A DNA stretch of 64,000 bases, from NCBI RefSeq assembly GCF_019711415.1, contig NZ_JAIGNJ010000003.1, positions 186,001 to 250,000 on the forward strand. Direction: 5' to 3'. Shown here piece by piece: positions 1 to 8,157 of this stretch. How positions within the stretch are numbered: the stretch's first letter is position 1; each line of letters starts with the position of its first letter. This DNA is from Qipengyuania vesicularis. Its GTDB lineage: Bacteria; Pseudomonadota; Alphaproteobacteria; Sphingomonadales; Sphingomonadaceae. The notes under the pieces were generated by a model that was given only the letters and a program-made list of their open reading frames with translations, ran no database searches and was not told where the DNA came from. A program made the translations under genes and the position numbers.

Positions 1-188
1 ACACTCCGGATCAGCCGCCGCTTGCGCAACCGGTCGAAGACGGGAAGCGTGCAATCGGCGAGACGGAAGCCATCGCGGTTGAAGCAATCGACTTCGGTCA
101 CCCGGCCGCCGGTGGTGCGGATGAACTCGATGCGTCCACCCTGCGCGAGCGCGTGCAGCACGCGCTGTTCGTATTTTGAGATATTCAA
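1..188 (-). CDS. yjhX: YjhX-family (UPF0386) protein, 3' end outside window
   Basis: The minus strand encodes a peptide starting MNISKYEQRVLHALAQGG and continuing through GRVTEVDCFNRDGF, LADCTLPVFDRL and RKRRLIRSV to the window edge. This matches the start and middle of the E. coli YjhX (UPF0386) family, about 85 residues long, so roughly 20 residues lie outside. The start is a TTG (188-186), eight bases after a GGAAA ribosome-binding site; the only nearby upstream ATG runs into a stop after three codons. YjhX has been proposed as the toxin of a YjhX-YjhQ pair with a GNAT-type partner. The partner would have to lie outside this window, as none is seen between here and dut. Family assignment is from remembered sequence; the toxin role is only a published proposal. 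Confidence 0.8.
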   Translation of the reverse strand, partial: MNISKYEQRVLHALAQGGRIEFIRTTGGRVTEVDCFNRDGFRLADCTLPVFDRLRKRRLIRS

Positions 189-378
189 TGTCAGATTTCC
201 ATCTGCTGGACAGGTGTGCAGCTGCCGCGGGCATTGGCCCTGCAACGCGCACGTCAGCCCATCCCGCATGTCAGACGCGGGCCGGGCAGCTCAGCGGATG
301 GCAATCTCTGGCATAAATCCTTCAGGTCGCGGATGCGATGGAGGCAATTAGGGGCCTGCGACCCCGCTGGTCAAGCGG

Positions 379-837
379 TCACAGCTTCTCGTGGCCGCCG
401 GTCGAACCGAAACCGCCTTCGCCGCGCTCGGTCGCATCGAGTTCCTCGACCTCGGTCCATTTCGCTTGCGTAACCGGCGCCAGCACCAGCTGTGCAACGC
501 GATCACCGCGGGCGATGGGGAAATCGTCCGCCCCGTGATTGATGAGGATGATCTTCAATTCGCCGCGATAGTCGCTGTCGATCGTGCCTGGCGTATTGGG
601 CACCGAGATGCCGTGCTTGAGCGCAAGGCCCGAGCGCGGGCGGACCTGGATCTCAAATCCTTGCGGAATGGCCATGGCGAGGCCCGTGGCGACGGCATGG
701 CGCTGGCCGGGCTTCAGCGTAACGCTTTCTGCCGCCAGCACGTCCATCCCCGCAGCGCCATCGGTGGCATAAGCGGGAAGGTCGAGGCCGTGACCGTGCG
801 GCAGGCGCTTGATCTCTACGCCCACGGGATCAGTCAC
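379..837 (-). CDS. dut: dUTP diphosphatase (dUTPase)
   Basis: Hydrolyses dUTP to dUMP and pyrophosphate, keeping uracil out of DNA and supplying dUMP for thymidylate synthesis. All five trimeric-dUTPase motifs are visible in order: [33 protein letters not shown] and the C-terminal glycine-rich [10 protein letters not shown] that closes over the substrate. The chosen GTG start gives 152 residues, normal for the family. It overlaps the coaBC stop by eight bases, so translation is probably coupled. A longer reading with an arginine-rich N-terminus (from 921) exists but is just coaBC read in another frame. Confidence 0.96.
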   Translation of the reverse strand: MTDPVGVEIKRLPHGHGLDLPAYATDGAAGMDVLAAESVTLKPGQRHAVATGLAMAIPQGFEIQVRPRSGLALKHGISVPNTPGTIDSDYRGELKIILINHGADDFPIARGDRVAQLVLAPVTQAKWTEVEELDATERGEGGFGSTGGHEKL

Positions 838-2557
838 GCGGATCTTCCTCCGGCTCTGCGAGCGCTTCGGCGGCACGGCGGACGAGTTCGCGAGCGACCT
901 CTTCCTTCGGCATTTCGGCAAGGCTTTCGACCCCGCTCGAAGTGACGATATGCACCTGGTTCATGTCGCCGCCCATCACGCTTTCGCCTTCCGCGAAGGA
1001 GACGTTGTTGGCGACGATCCAATCGGCACCCTTGCGCTTGCGCTTGGACTTGGCGTTTTCGACCACGTTCTCGGTCTCGGCGGCAAAGCCGATGAGGAGG
1101 TGCGGACGCTTGCGACCTGCAGCTACGGCGGCGAGGATATCTGGGTTTTCCGCCAGGATCAGGGCCGGCGGGGCAGACCCGCGCTTCTTCATCTTTTCGG
1201 CGGCAACATGGCGGCTCTTCCAGTCGGCCACGGCGGCGACCATGAAGGCGGCATCGGCGGGGAGCGCATTGCGCACTTCTTCGGCCATGTCCTCCGCCGT
1301 CTCGACATCGATCCGGTCGACGCCCAGCGGCGTGGGCAGGTGGACCGGGCCGGAAATCAGCGTCACGCGCGCGCCGGCTGCGGCGGCCATGGCGGCAATC
1401 GCGAAGCCCTGCTTCCCGCTCGAGCGGTTGGCGATATAGCGTACCGGGTCGATCGGCTCGCGTGTCGGGCCGGCAGTGATGAGAACGTGCTTGCCGTGCA
1501 GCGGGCGATGCTCGGGATCCTCATCGAAGATCGCCTGCCCGTAGAGCGGATCGGCGGCCAGCGCCTCGCCATGGTCGAGCGTTTCGACGTCCTCGGGCAT
1601 AGGCTGCGCCTTGGCGCGTGCATCCTGCTTGCCGACAGTGTGGTTGATCGCTTCCTTGTCGGTCGGCGGCGCGGCAGCAGCCCCGCCCTTCTTCGCGAGA
1701 AGCGATCCGCCAAGGTCGGGATTGAACTCCGGCTCCTCGAAGTCTTCCGCGTCGAAATCCGGCTCGACCTCTTCGAAAGCCTCTTCCTCGAATGCTTCCT
1801 CTTCCTCGATTTCCTGCTGCTTGCGCTTTGCTGTGCTGCGCGGGATGATCGCGTTGAGCAGGCTGCCAAGGCCGGAGCGGGCGGAGAGGTCTTCTTCCTC
1901 TTCCTCGGGTTCGGGCAGTTCTTCGGTGAACTCTTCCTCGACCTCTTCCTCAACCACCTCATCAGTCGGCGGTGCGAGCTGCGGCGCGGGAGCGGCAAGT
2001 TCGGGCAGGTCGATATCGAGATCGAGCGTTTCGGCAATCTTCTGCAGGATCGCGGCGGGCTCGGGCAGGCGGCCGGGGCCGAATTCGCCGCAGGCCATCG
2101 CGCCTTCGTCCGGGTCCATCACGGTGACGCCCGCCTGGCGCAGCCATTCGGCATTGCGCTGCGTCGCCGAATGCTCCCACATCCGCACGTTCATTGCCGG
2201 AACGGTGATCACCGGCTTGTCGGTCGCGAGGATCAGCGTGGTGGCGAGATCGTCGGCAATGCCGGCGGTCATCTTGGCCAGCAGGTCTGCCGTCGCCGGG
2301 CACACGACCACGAGGTCGGCCTGCCGCGAAAGCTGGATATGGCCCATTTCGACCTCGTCCTTGAGATCGAAAAGCGAGGTATAGACCTTGTTCTCGGACA
2401 ATGCGGCGAGCGCCATCGGGGTGACGAACTGCTGACCACCTTCGGTGAGGACGCAGGTGACATCGCCGCCCGCCTTCTTGATCAGCCGCACGAGCTCGCA
2501 TGACTTGTAGGCGGCGATACCGCCCCCGATCACGAGCAGGATCTTCGGACCGCTCAC
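830..2557 (-). CDS. coaBC: Bifunctional CoaBC with long acidic linker
   Basis: Makes 4'-phosphopantetheine from 4'-phosphopantothenate, cysteine and CTP (CoA synthesis). The N-terminal CoaC flavin decarboxylase (about residues 1-180) shows GGGIAAYKS, the histidine in [18 protein letters not shown] and the PAMN signature. The C-terminal CoaB synthetase (about 355-575) shows [24 protein letters not shown], the lysine-rich KMKKRG region and AENPDIL. Between them lie about 165 residues dominated by Glu/Asp runs, where E. coli CoaBC (406 aa) has only a short joint. The GTG at 2557 follows a GGAG site; an upstream ATG at 2623 has none and would add 22 residues. Eight-base overlap with dut. Confidence 0.93.
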   Translation of the reverse strand: MSGPKILLVIGGGIAAYKSCELVRLIKKAGGDVTCVLTEGGQQFVTPMALAALSENKVYTSLFDLKDEVEMGHIQLSRQADLVVVCPATADLLAKMTAGIADDLATTLILATDKPVITVPAMNVRMWEHSATQRNAEWLRQAGVTVMDPDEGAMACGEFGPGRLPEPAAILQKIAETLDLDIDLPELAAPAPQLAPPTDEVVEEEVEEEFTEELPEPEEEEEDLSARSGLGSLLNAIIPRSTAKRKQQEIEEEEAFEEEAFEEVEPDFDAEDFEEPEFNPDLGGSLLAKKGGAAAAPPTDKEAINHTVGKQDARAKAQPMPEDVETLDHGEALAADPLYGQAIFDEDPEHRPLHGKHVLITAGPTREPIDPVRYIANRSSGKQGFAIAAMAAAAGARVTLISGPVHLPTPLGVDRIDVETAEDMAEEVRNALPADAAFMVAAVADWKSRHVAAEKMKKRGSAPPALILAENPDILAAVAAGRKRPHLLIGFAAETENVVENAKSKRKRKGADWIVANNVSFAEGESVMGGDMNQVHIVTSSGVESLAEMPKEEVARELVRRAAEALAEPEEDPRD

Positions 2558-2766
2558 GCGCCCGTCTCCGCTGTTTTCATAGCGCGCGGAGACTTCCGCG
2601 CGGATCGGCTGGTGCATTCCCATTGCGTCATCGATGCGCTTGCTAGCGCCCCCTGTCCGTCATTGCCAGCGCCATCGGGCAGGCTTTGCCCTGCCGAATC
2701 CGGCGCAATTGACGGCTAGCCTTGGCAGCCTATGGTTGAGAAAACGGTAACGAGGGGGCTTTCACC

Positions 2767-3168
2767 ATGCATTTCATCCTTGCGGCGTTGCTTGCGCTGG
2801 GCGCGCTGCTCGACCTGTTCCTGGGGCTGAGCTTCTTCATCGACCCGGCAACGGCAGGCAATGATTTCGGCCTCCAGTCGCCCACGCCGATGGGCCTCTC
2901 GGCCATGCGCGGCGATTTCGCGGCCTTCTTCTGGGTGGCGGCATTGAGCATGGGGATCGGCGCATGGAAGCGCCGCGCCGACGTGCTCTGGCCCGCGCTC
3001 GCGCTGTTTGCCATCGCCTTTACCGGGCGGCTGGTGAACCTGCTGGTGGTGGGCGATTATGACGGCTGGTGGCAGCCGATGACGGTCGAGGCGCTGCACC
3101 TGATCGTGATCGCGCTGGCGATCAGGACATTCCCCTGGCGGGGTGCTAGCCCAGCAGTCCCTGCGTAA
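2767..3168 (+). CDS. Small four-helix membrane protein (DUF4345-like)
   Basis: A 133-residue protein with about four hydrophobic segments: residues 1-25, 50-65, 75-95 and 105-120. Features such as a leading ALLALGALLDLFLGL helix, SAMRGDFAAFFW and a late GRLVNLL helix resemble the uncharacterised DUF4345/DUF4149-like membrane family; this is a weak match by eye. An AACGAGGGGG stretch precedes the ATG. It runs against the flanking genes and its last 23 bases overlap the end of ubiB. It therefore sits as an inverted insert between ubiB and coaBC. Function unknown. Confidence 0.75.
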   Translation: MHFILAALLALGALLDLFLGLSFFIDPATAGNDFGLQSPTPMGLSAMRGDFAAFFWVAALSMGIGAWKRRADVLWPALALFAIAFTGRLVNLLVVGDYDGWWQPMTVEALHLIVIALAIRTFPWRGASPAVPA

Positions 3169-4702
3169 GCGCAAACCAAACTGCGCCACCGCCCGCCGCG
3201 AAAGTGACGAGGTAGCGCAACCAGCTGCGATCTTTCTTCGCGTTCGGCCCTATGATCAGTTCCACCTCGGGTAGCGGTGGAGGTTCGGGCGCGCCGCCCT
3301 TGGGCGGGAAGCGGTCCTCGATCCGACGCACGAGATCGGGGATGCGCAGCAGCGTCTCGGTATCCTCGCGAATGCGGTCCGCGATCGCGGCTTCGGGCCC
3401 GAGTTCGTCGCGGATCCAGCTGCGCACATAGGGGGCCGAAGTGTCCCACATGTTGATCTGCGGATTGAGCTGGGTGGCGATGCCTTCGACCATCACCATG
3501 GTCTTTTGCAACAGCAACAAATGCGGCTGCGTCTGCATGTCGAAATCGCGCGTGATTGCGAACAGTCCATCGAGCATCTGGCCGACCGAAAGCTCGCTCA
3601 CCGGCTTGCCGCGCATCGGTTCGCCGACCGCTCTCAGCGCCGTCGCAAACTCGTCGACATTGTGGTAGCTCGGGACGTATTGCGCCTCGAAATGGATTTC
3701 GGCGACGCGTTTGTAATTGCCTGTCGTCAGGCCGTAGAGGATTTCCGCCAGCCACATACGCGCGCGCCGATCGATCCGACCCATGATGCCGAAATCGATC
3801 GCGGCGATGGTCCCGTCCGCTTTCACGAACAGGTTCCCCTGATGCATATCGGCGTGGAAGAAGCCTGCCGCGATGGCCTGCTTGAGGAAGGCGAGCACAA
3901 GGCGGCTGGCAAGCTCCTCGGTATCGTGGCCCGCCGCGCGCAGCTCATCGACCTTGCTTATCTTGATGCCGTCGATCCAGTCGATGGTCATCACTCGCCC
4001 ATTGGTGCGGTCCCAGTCGATGCCGGGGATCTCGTACTTCTCCGTGCCGACCATATGGTCGGCGAGTTCGGAAGCAGAGGCCGCCTCGCGCCGCAGGTCG
4101 AGCTCGCGATTGGTCCAGCGTTTGAAGTTGGCGATGACGAGCCGCGGGCGCAGGCGTGCAGCTTCGCCGCCCATCGCCTCGACATGGGCCGCGGCCCATT
4201 CATAGGTGTCGATATCGCGCGCAAACTGCTCGCGCACGCCGGGGCGCAGCACTTTCACCGCGACTTCACGGCCCTCGGTCGTGACCGCGCGGTGGACCTG
4301 CGCGATCGAGGCTGCACCGATGGGCTCGGGATCGAAGTGGGAATAGAGCGCTTCGAGCGGTTGTTCGAAACTTGCCTCGATGCTGGCCTTGATCTTGTCG
4401 AATGAGACCGGCGGCAAATCGTCCTGCAGCTTGAGCAGGTTTCTCGCAGCATCTTCGCCTACAAGGTCGGGGCGAGTGGCGAGCGTCTGGCCAAGCTTGA
4501 TCGCGGCAGGGCCGATATCGCGAAAGGCGCCCGCGTAATCCGGCTCCTTGGGCTGCACCGTGCCGAACCGCGCAATCCGTGCCAGCCGCTTGACCGGCGG
4601 AGGCGTATTGGGATCCCGCTCGATCCCGCGCAGGGCGCCATGCTTCGCCAGCGTGCGGCCCCATTTCAGGAGCCGGAAGATATGCTTAGCGGGGCGTGCC
4701 AC
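3146..4702 (-). CDS. ubiB: UbiB-family atypical kinase for ubiquinone synthesis
   Basis: UbiB (ABC1/ADCK family) is an atypical protein-kinase-like ATPase needed for aerobic ubiquinone synthesis, probably acting on the membrane-bound Ubi complex. The 518-residue product has the family's invariant KxGQ element (AAIKLGQTLATRPDL, about residue 65), the ATP-binding lysine segment EVAVKVLRPGV, the catalytic-loop-like HADMHQGNLF and IDFGIMGRID. It ends in a hydrophobic anchor (VTFAAGGGAVWFALTQGLLG), as expected. The start is GTG, three bases after the ubiE stop, so the two are read together. Spacing and order match the classical ubiE-ubiB pair. Confidence 0.95.
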   Translation of the reverse strand: MARPAKHIFRLLKWGRTLAKHGALRGIERDPNTPPPVKRLARIARFGTVQPKEPDYAGAFRDIGPAAIKLGQTLATRPDLVGEDAARNLLKLQDDLPPVSFDKIKASIEASFEQPLEALYSHFDPEPIGAASIAQVHRAVTTEGREVAVKVLRPGVREQFARDIDTYEWAAAHVEAMGGEAARLRPRLVIANFKRWTNRELDLRREAASASELADHMVGTEKYEIPGIDWDRTNGRVMTIDWIDGIKISKVDELRAAGHDTEELASRLVLAFLKQAIAAGFFHADMHQGNLFVKADGTIAAIDFGIMGRIDRRARMWLAEILYGLTTGNYKRVAEIHFEAQYVPSYHNVDEFATALRAVGEPMRGKPVSELSVGQMLDGLFAITRDFDMQTQPHLLLLQKTMVMVEGIATQLNPQINMWDTSAPYVRSWIRDELGPEAAIADRIREDTETLLRIPDLVRRIEDRFPPKGGAPEPPPLPEVELIIGPNAKKDRSWLRYLVTFAAGGGAVWFALTQGLLG

Positions 4703-4705
4703 TGG

Positions 4706-5437
4706 TTAGACTTTCCACCCCGAATGGATGTTCACCGCGCCGCCGAGGATCTTTTCGACCCGCGTGTTCTCGAAGCCCGCATCGCGGATCATGGCTTCGA
4801 ACTCGGGTGGCTTGGGGAAGCGGCGGATCGATTCGGCGAGGTAGCGATAGCTGTCCTCGTCATTGGCGATCGCCTTGCCGATCTTCGGCATGATGTTGTG
4901 CGAATAGAGGTCGTAGACTTCCTTGAAGCCGGGCCAGTCGGTCTGGCTGAACTCCATGCAGAAGAAGCGCCCTCCGAACTTGAGCACGCGGTGTGCTTCG
5001 CGCAGGGCCTTGTCGATATAGGTCACATTCCTGATACCGAAGACTATGGTGTAGGCATCGAAGGTGCGGCTGGAGAAGGTCAGCTCTTCCGCGTTCTGCT
5101 GGCTCCACACCAGCCCGTCGATCCCGCGCTCCATCGCGCGTTCGATGCCGACGTCGAGCATGTCCTGGTTGATGTCGCTGACGGTGACGCTCGCCCCGCG
5201 TTCTGCCATGCGGAAGGCGATGTCGCCCGTGCCGCCTGCCATATCGAGGATCTGCTCGCCCGGCTGCGGTTTTACGCGTCCGACGAAGCGGTTTTTCCAG
5301 AGCCGGTGCATGCCGCCGCTCATCGCGTCGTTCATCACGTCGTACTTGGCGGCGACGCTCGAAAAGATCTCGCCCACGCGGCCGGTCTTTTCGCTCGCGT
5401 CGATATCTTCGTAGCCGAAGGAAACGGTGTCATTCAT
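4706..5437 (-). CDS. ubiE: Ubiquinone/menaquinone C-methyltransferase UbiE
   Basis: S-adenosylmethionine-dependent C-methylation of the quinone ring (demethylmenaquinone/2-methoxy-6-polyprenyl-benzoquinol). Diagnostic family sequence is clear: GEIFSSVAAKYDVMNDAMSGG, the SAM motif ILDMAGGTGDIAF, the NAEELTF region, TIVFGIRNVTY and the C-terminal FYRGVKI-equivalent GAVNIHSGWKV. The start MNDTVSFGYEDI gives 243 residues, normal length; a 12-residue upstream extension lacks a ribosome-binding site. First gene of ubiE-ubiB and divergent from mutM, with 56 bases between the two starts for both promoters. Confidence 0.96.
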   Translation of the reverse strand: MNDTVSFGYEDIDASEKTGRVGEIFSSVAAKYDVMNDAMSGGMHRLWKNRFVGRVKPQPGEQILDMAGGTGDIAFRMAERGASVTVSDINQDMLDVGIERAMERGIDGLVWSQQNAEELTFSSRTFDAYTIVFGIRNVTYIDKALREAHRVLKFGGRFFCMEFSQTDWPGFKEVYDLYSHNIMPKIGKAIANDEDSYRYLAESIRRFPKPPEFEAMIRDAGFENTRVEKILGGAVNIHSGWKV

Positions 5438-5493
5438 GGAGGCAGGCCTTAGGGGGAATTGAGCGGGGCGCAAAGGGTGTTAGAGGGTATTTC

Positions 5494-6309
5494 ATGCCGG
5501 AATTACCTGAAGTCGAAACAACGGTGCGCGGCCTTGCACGGTTCCTCGAGGGCGAGACGATCACGCGGGTGACGGTGAACCGTCCCGACATGCGCCGCCC
5601 GTTCCCGCCCGATCTGGTGCAGGCGCTGACTGGCGCCAGCGTGACGCATCTCTCGCGCCGGGCGAAATACGGCCTCATCCACACCAGCCGCGATCATGCG
5701 ATGGTGTTCCATCTCGGCATGAGCGGGCGCTGGCGGATCGATCCGGAGGCAAACGAGAAGCACGACCATCTCGTGATCGAGACCGCGGGCCATCGCTTCG
5801 CGCTCAACGACCCGCGCCGCTTCGGCTCGGTGGACCTGATGACCAATGGCGAGTTGGTGACATGGAAACCCTTCGCCGCGCTGGGGCCGGAGCCTTTGGG
5901 CGATGATCTCACGCCCGAGCACCTGCGTGAAGCGACACGCGGGCGCAAGCAGGCGATCAAGCTGCTGCTGCTCGACCAGAGCATCGTGGCGGGCCTCGGC
6001 AATATCTATGTCTGCGAGGCGCTGTGGCACGCGGGGATCCATCCGCGAAAGGCGGGCGGTAAGGTGACCATGCCACAGCTCCGCCGCCTCGTCCCCGCGA
6101 TCAAGGACGTGCTGGAGCGCTCCATCCGCGACGGCGGCAGCACCCTGCGCGATTTCGCCCAGCCCGACGGCGAGCTAGGCTATTTCGCCACCCGCTTCCA
6201 CGTCTACGGCCGCGAGGGCGAACCCTGCCACCACGAGGACGGCGGCACGATCCGCCGCATCGTGCAGGGCGGGCGCAGCACGTGGTTCTGCCCGGTTTGT
6301 CAGAGGTGA
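5494..6309 (+). CDS. mutM: Formamidopyrimidine-DNA glycosylase (Fpg/MutM), variant zinc finger
   Basis: Excises 8-oxoguanine and ring-opened purines and cleaves the abasic site. The protein begins MPELPEVETTVRGL, whose Pro2 and Glu3 are catalytic, and carries the conserved K in SRRAKYGL, LGMSGRW, NDPRRFGSV and the helix-two-turn-helix segment GLGNIYVCEALW. Length (271) is typical. The C-terminal zinc finger is odd. The second pair (CPVC, 266/269) is present, but the first pair, normally CxxC, reads C245-H246-H247-E-D, so one cysteine is lost and one residue added. A histidine may replace it. Divergent from ubiE. Confidence 0.96.
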   Translation: MPELPEVETTVRGLARFLEGETITRVTVNRPDMRRPFPPDLVQALTGASVTHLSRRAKYGLIHTSRDHAMVFHLGMSGRWRIDPEANEKHDHLVIETAGHRFALNDPRRFGSVDLMTNGELVTWKPFAALGPEPLGDDLTPEHLREATRGRKQAIKLLLLDQSIVAGLGNIYVCEALWHAGIHPRKAGGKVTMPQLRRLVPAIKDVLERSIRDGGSTLRDFAQPDGELGYFATRFHVYGREGEPCHHEDGGTIRRIVQGGRSTWFCPVCQR

Positions 6310-6328
6310 TCCGGATCGCTGTAGCTGA

Positions 6329-6874
6329 CTAGTTTGCGAATACAGGATGTACGAATTCTCGCAGCAAGTCCGCAGAGAGGAATTGCGAGGTGAATAGCCT
6401 TTCGACCCACGGCGCTCCGGAAATTCTCGGAAAGATTATCGAGCCCTCCGCGAAGTAAGCAGCGTCCAGCATTACCGCTTTGGCCTCTTCAAACGGCAAT
6501 TCCCGCACGGCATCGACGCCGGATATCAAGGACTTCAATTGGACAATTTGCTCATCAGTTCTAGCGTATTCGATAGCGAACACCGCAGCTTCGGCGTACC
6601 AATCCAGATCGTTGAGCTCCCTAGTGCTTATCTCCCCATTGATGTATCTCTCAGCGCCTTTCAAACCTTCGCGTAATGCGGCTTGCGGGATGAGGTGCTC
6701 ATTTTGCCAGCAACAAGCAATCAGGAAGCGGTGTAATTCCTTTATCTGCTTTCTGAAGAATTTCGGCTGCTCGGCGTGCAACAACGCAACTAGCTTCCTC
6801 GGGTCATTGGAAGTTTCCCAATCACGTCGAGACAGGAAGACATCTTTCTTTGATCGGCGGAAGATAGGGGTCAT
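6329..6874 (-). CDS. Uncharacterised 181-aa protein, lower GC
   Basis: Start MTPIFRRSKKDVF overlaps the stop of the upstream glutathione transferase by four bases (ATGA), so the two are probably cotranslated. The sequence has no signal peptide or membrane helix. Its pattern W-x-x-S-N-D-P-x-K-L-V-x-L-L-H, then FLIACCWQNEHL, a coiled-looking middle beginning AERYINGEISTREL, and a terminal LLREFVHP recalls an uncharacterised, highly amplified protein family of Planctomycetes (W..c.DP..ml..L, aCCr..., aerya.g...eL, lLrdif.nPf). This likeness is from memory and not proven. Sampled 60-base lines are about 48-52% GC against roughly 60-65% in neighbours. Real gene likely; function unknown. Confidence 0.72.
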   Translation of the reverse strand: MTPIFRRSKKDVFLSRRDWETSNDPRKLVALLHAEQPKFFRKQIKELHRFLIACCWQNEHLIPQAALREGLKGAERYINGEISTRELNDLDWYAEAAVFAIEYARTDEQIVQLKSLISGVDAVRELPFEEAKAVMLDAAYFAEGSIIFPRISGAPWVERLFTSQFLSADLLREFVHPVFAN

Positions 6875-7542
6875 AGGTCCAGTGAAGCATATTCCCGCGG
6901 CGGGGGTAGGCCGTCCATCTTCTCGCTCAGCAGGGGGCGGAAGCTGGGGCGGCTTTTCATGACCATGTACCAGCCCTGCGCCTGCTCGTGCCCGCGCCAG
7001 TCGACCGCGCCGAGGTAATCGACCACCGAGAGATGCGCCGCGCAGGTGAGGTCGGCGAGGCTCAGCTGCGGGCCCGCGAGCCACTGCCGCGTGTCGACCA
7101 GCCAGTCGATATAGTCGAGATGGCCGTGCAGCATCCGGCCCATCTGGCGCAGAACCTGGCCATCGGGCGACTGGCGCAGGATCAGGCGCTTCTTCATCTT
7201 CTCGTGCAGCGCCGGTTCGGTGACGTCATGGTAGAAATTCTCGTCGAACAGCGTCGTCAGGCGGCGAATTTCCGCGCGCTGGACCGCGCTGCCCGAGATC
7301 ATCGGGTTCCGCTCGACCGTCTCTTCGAGATACTCGCAGATCGCCTGGCTGTCGCACAAGGTCATGCGGCGCGCGGGGTCATGCAGCACCGGGGTGCGAC
7401 CGGCAGGGTTCAGCTGCCAGAACGCATCGCGCCCTTCCCAGGGGTTCTCGCGCACGAGTTCATAGGCGACCGACTTTTCCGCCATGAGGAGGCGGAGTTT
7501 CCGGCTGAAAGGACATAAAGGGAATTGGTGGAGCTGCCACAT
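6871..7542 (-). CDS. Glutathione S-transferase family protein
   Basis: A 223-residue cytosolic GST-like protein. The N-terminal thioredoxin-fold domain shows FPLCPFSRKLRLLMAEK, NPAGRTPVL and the glutathione-binding DSQAICEYLEE. The C-terminal helical domain has the GST motif II-like WLAGPQLSLADLTCAAHLSVVDYL. The CPFS motif at residues 11-14 suggests a Cys- or Ser-type active site and a dehalogenase, reductase or isomerase-like activity rather than a classical Tyr-GST. The start chosen (MWQLHQFPL) follows GGGGAGG six bases upstream. The stop overlaps the next gene (ATGA). Substrate cannot be told. Confidence 0.9.
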   Translation of the reverse strand: MWQLHQFPLCPFSRKLRLLMAEKSVAYELVRENPWEGRDAFWQLNPAGRTPVLHDPARRMTLCDSQAICEYLEETVERNPMISGSAVQRAEIRRLTTLFDENFYHDVTEPALHEKMKKRLILRQSPDGQVLRQMGRMLHGHLDYIDWLVDTRQWLAGPQLSLADLTCAAHLSVVDYLGAVDWRGHEQAQGWYMVMKSRPSFRPLLSEKMDGLPPPREYASLDL

Positions 7543-7561
7543 AGCTGGCCTCCCCATGCCT

Positions 7562-7599
7562 CACCCGCGCGCCCGCGTCCACACGGGGAAGCGCGGGTG
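7562..7599. repeat. 9-bp inverted repeat between GST and exported-protein genes
   Basis: CACCCGCGC (7562-7570) and GCGCGGGTG (7591-7599) are perfect inverted repeats around a 20-base loop. They lie in the 5' region of the GST gene and downstream of the 7636-8088 gene. No T-run follows on either strand, so it is not a standard terminator; it could be a leader hairpin or a processing site. Confidence 0.4.
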
Positions 7600-7635
7600 T
7601 GCCAAAATTTTCCGGCCCGGATTTTAGCTGCGGAA

Positions 7636-8088
7636 TCAGTCGGCTTGCGGCGCGACGTCCTTCATACGCTCGGCCATCTGTTCGAGCGCGGGCAGCATGG
7701 TCTGGAATGCCTCGGCCATCGAGCCCATCGCATCGAGCGCGCGCGGCAGGTTGCGTTCGATTTCTTCGGGTACGCGGTCGGCCCCGGGCGCCATGGACCG
7801 CAGCGTGGCATCGGGAGCGACGTCAGGCGCGTCTTCGCCCGCGACATCGCCCATGGCCTCCATCAGCGGGGCGAGCGGGAGGTCGAGCAGCACTTCGCTC
7901 ATCGTGCGCAGCATCAGCGCCATCTCGCGCTGGTATTCGGGATCCTGCATGCGCTCTGCCATGGCAGAAAAGGGCGCATCTCCTTCTTCGAAGGCAAGCG
8001 GCGCTTCGGCCTCTTCGTCCTGCGCGAGAAGCGGCATGGGCGCGGCGAAAGCTGCCGCTGCAATTGCAGGAAAAAGATATTTGCGCAT
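7636..8088 (-). CDS. Hypothetical exported protein, Met-rich helical
   Basis: 150 residues with a clear signal peptide (MRKYLFPAIAAAAFAAPMPLLAQ, cut after AQ), then an acidic start (DEEAEAPLAFEEGD) and a helical body rich in methionine and leucine (AMAERMQD, MALMLRTMSEVLLDLPLAPLMEAMGDV, AMGSMAEAFQTMLPAL, MAERMKDV). It is exported to the periplasm. No catalytic motif is visible. AGAGG precedes the ATG. Related proteins are common as unnamed exported proteins in sphingomonads. Function unknown; a periplasmic helical scaffold or chaperone-like role would be a guess. Confidence 0.8.
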   Translation of the reverse strand: MRKYLFPAIAAAAFAAPMPLLAQDEEAEAPLAFEEGDAPFSAMAERMQDPEYQREMALMLRTMSEVLLDLPLAPLMEAMGDVAGEDAPDVAPDATLRSMAPGADRVPEEIERNLPRALDAMGSMAEAFQTMLPALEQMAERMKDVAPQAD

Positions 8089-8157
8089 GGGAGCCTCTGG
8101 TGACTGCGACGTAGGCCTTTCCTAGCCGGACGCCGCTGACACAGGGCTGAACGGCCC

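Noticed and set aside
351-365. GGGG...CCCC hairpin after dut as a terminator
   Set aside because: Four-base stem and no real T-run; too weak to call.
809-2503. Plus-strand 564-codon open frame across coaBC
   Set aside because: It mirrors coaBC on the opposite strand, has no ribosome site or recognisable family, and its length is a GC-rich artefact.
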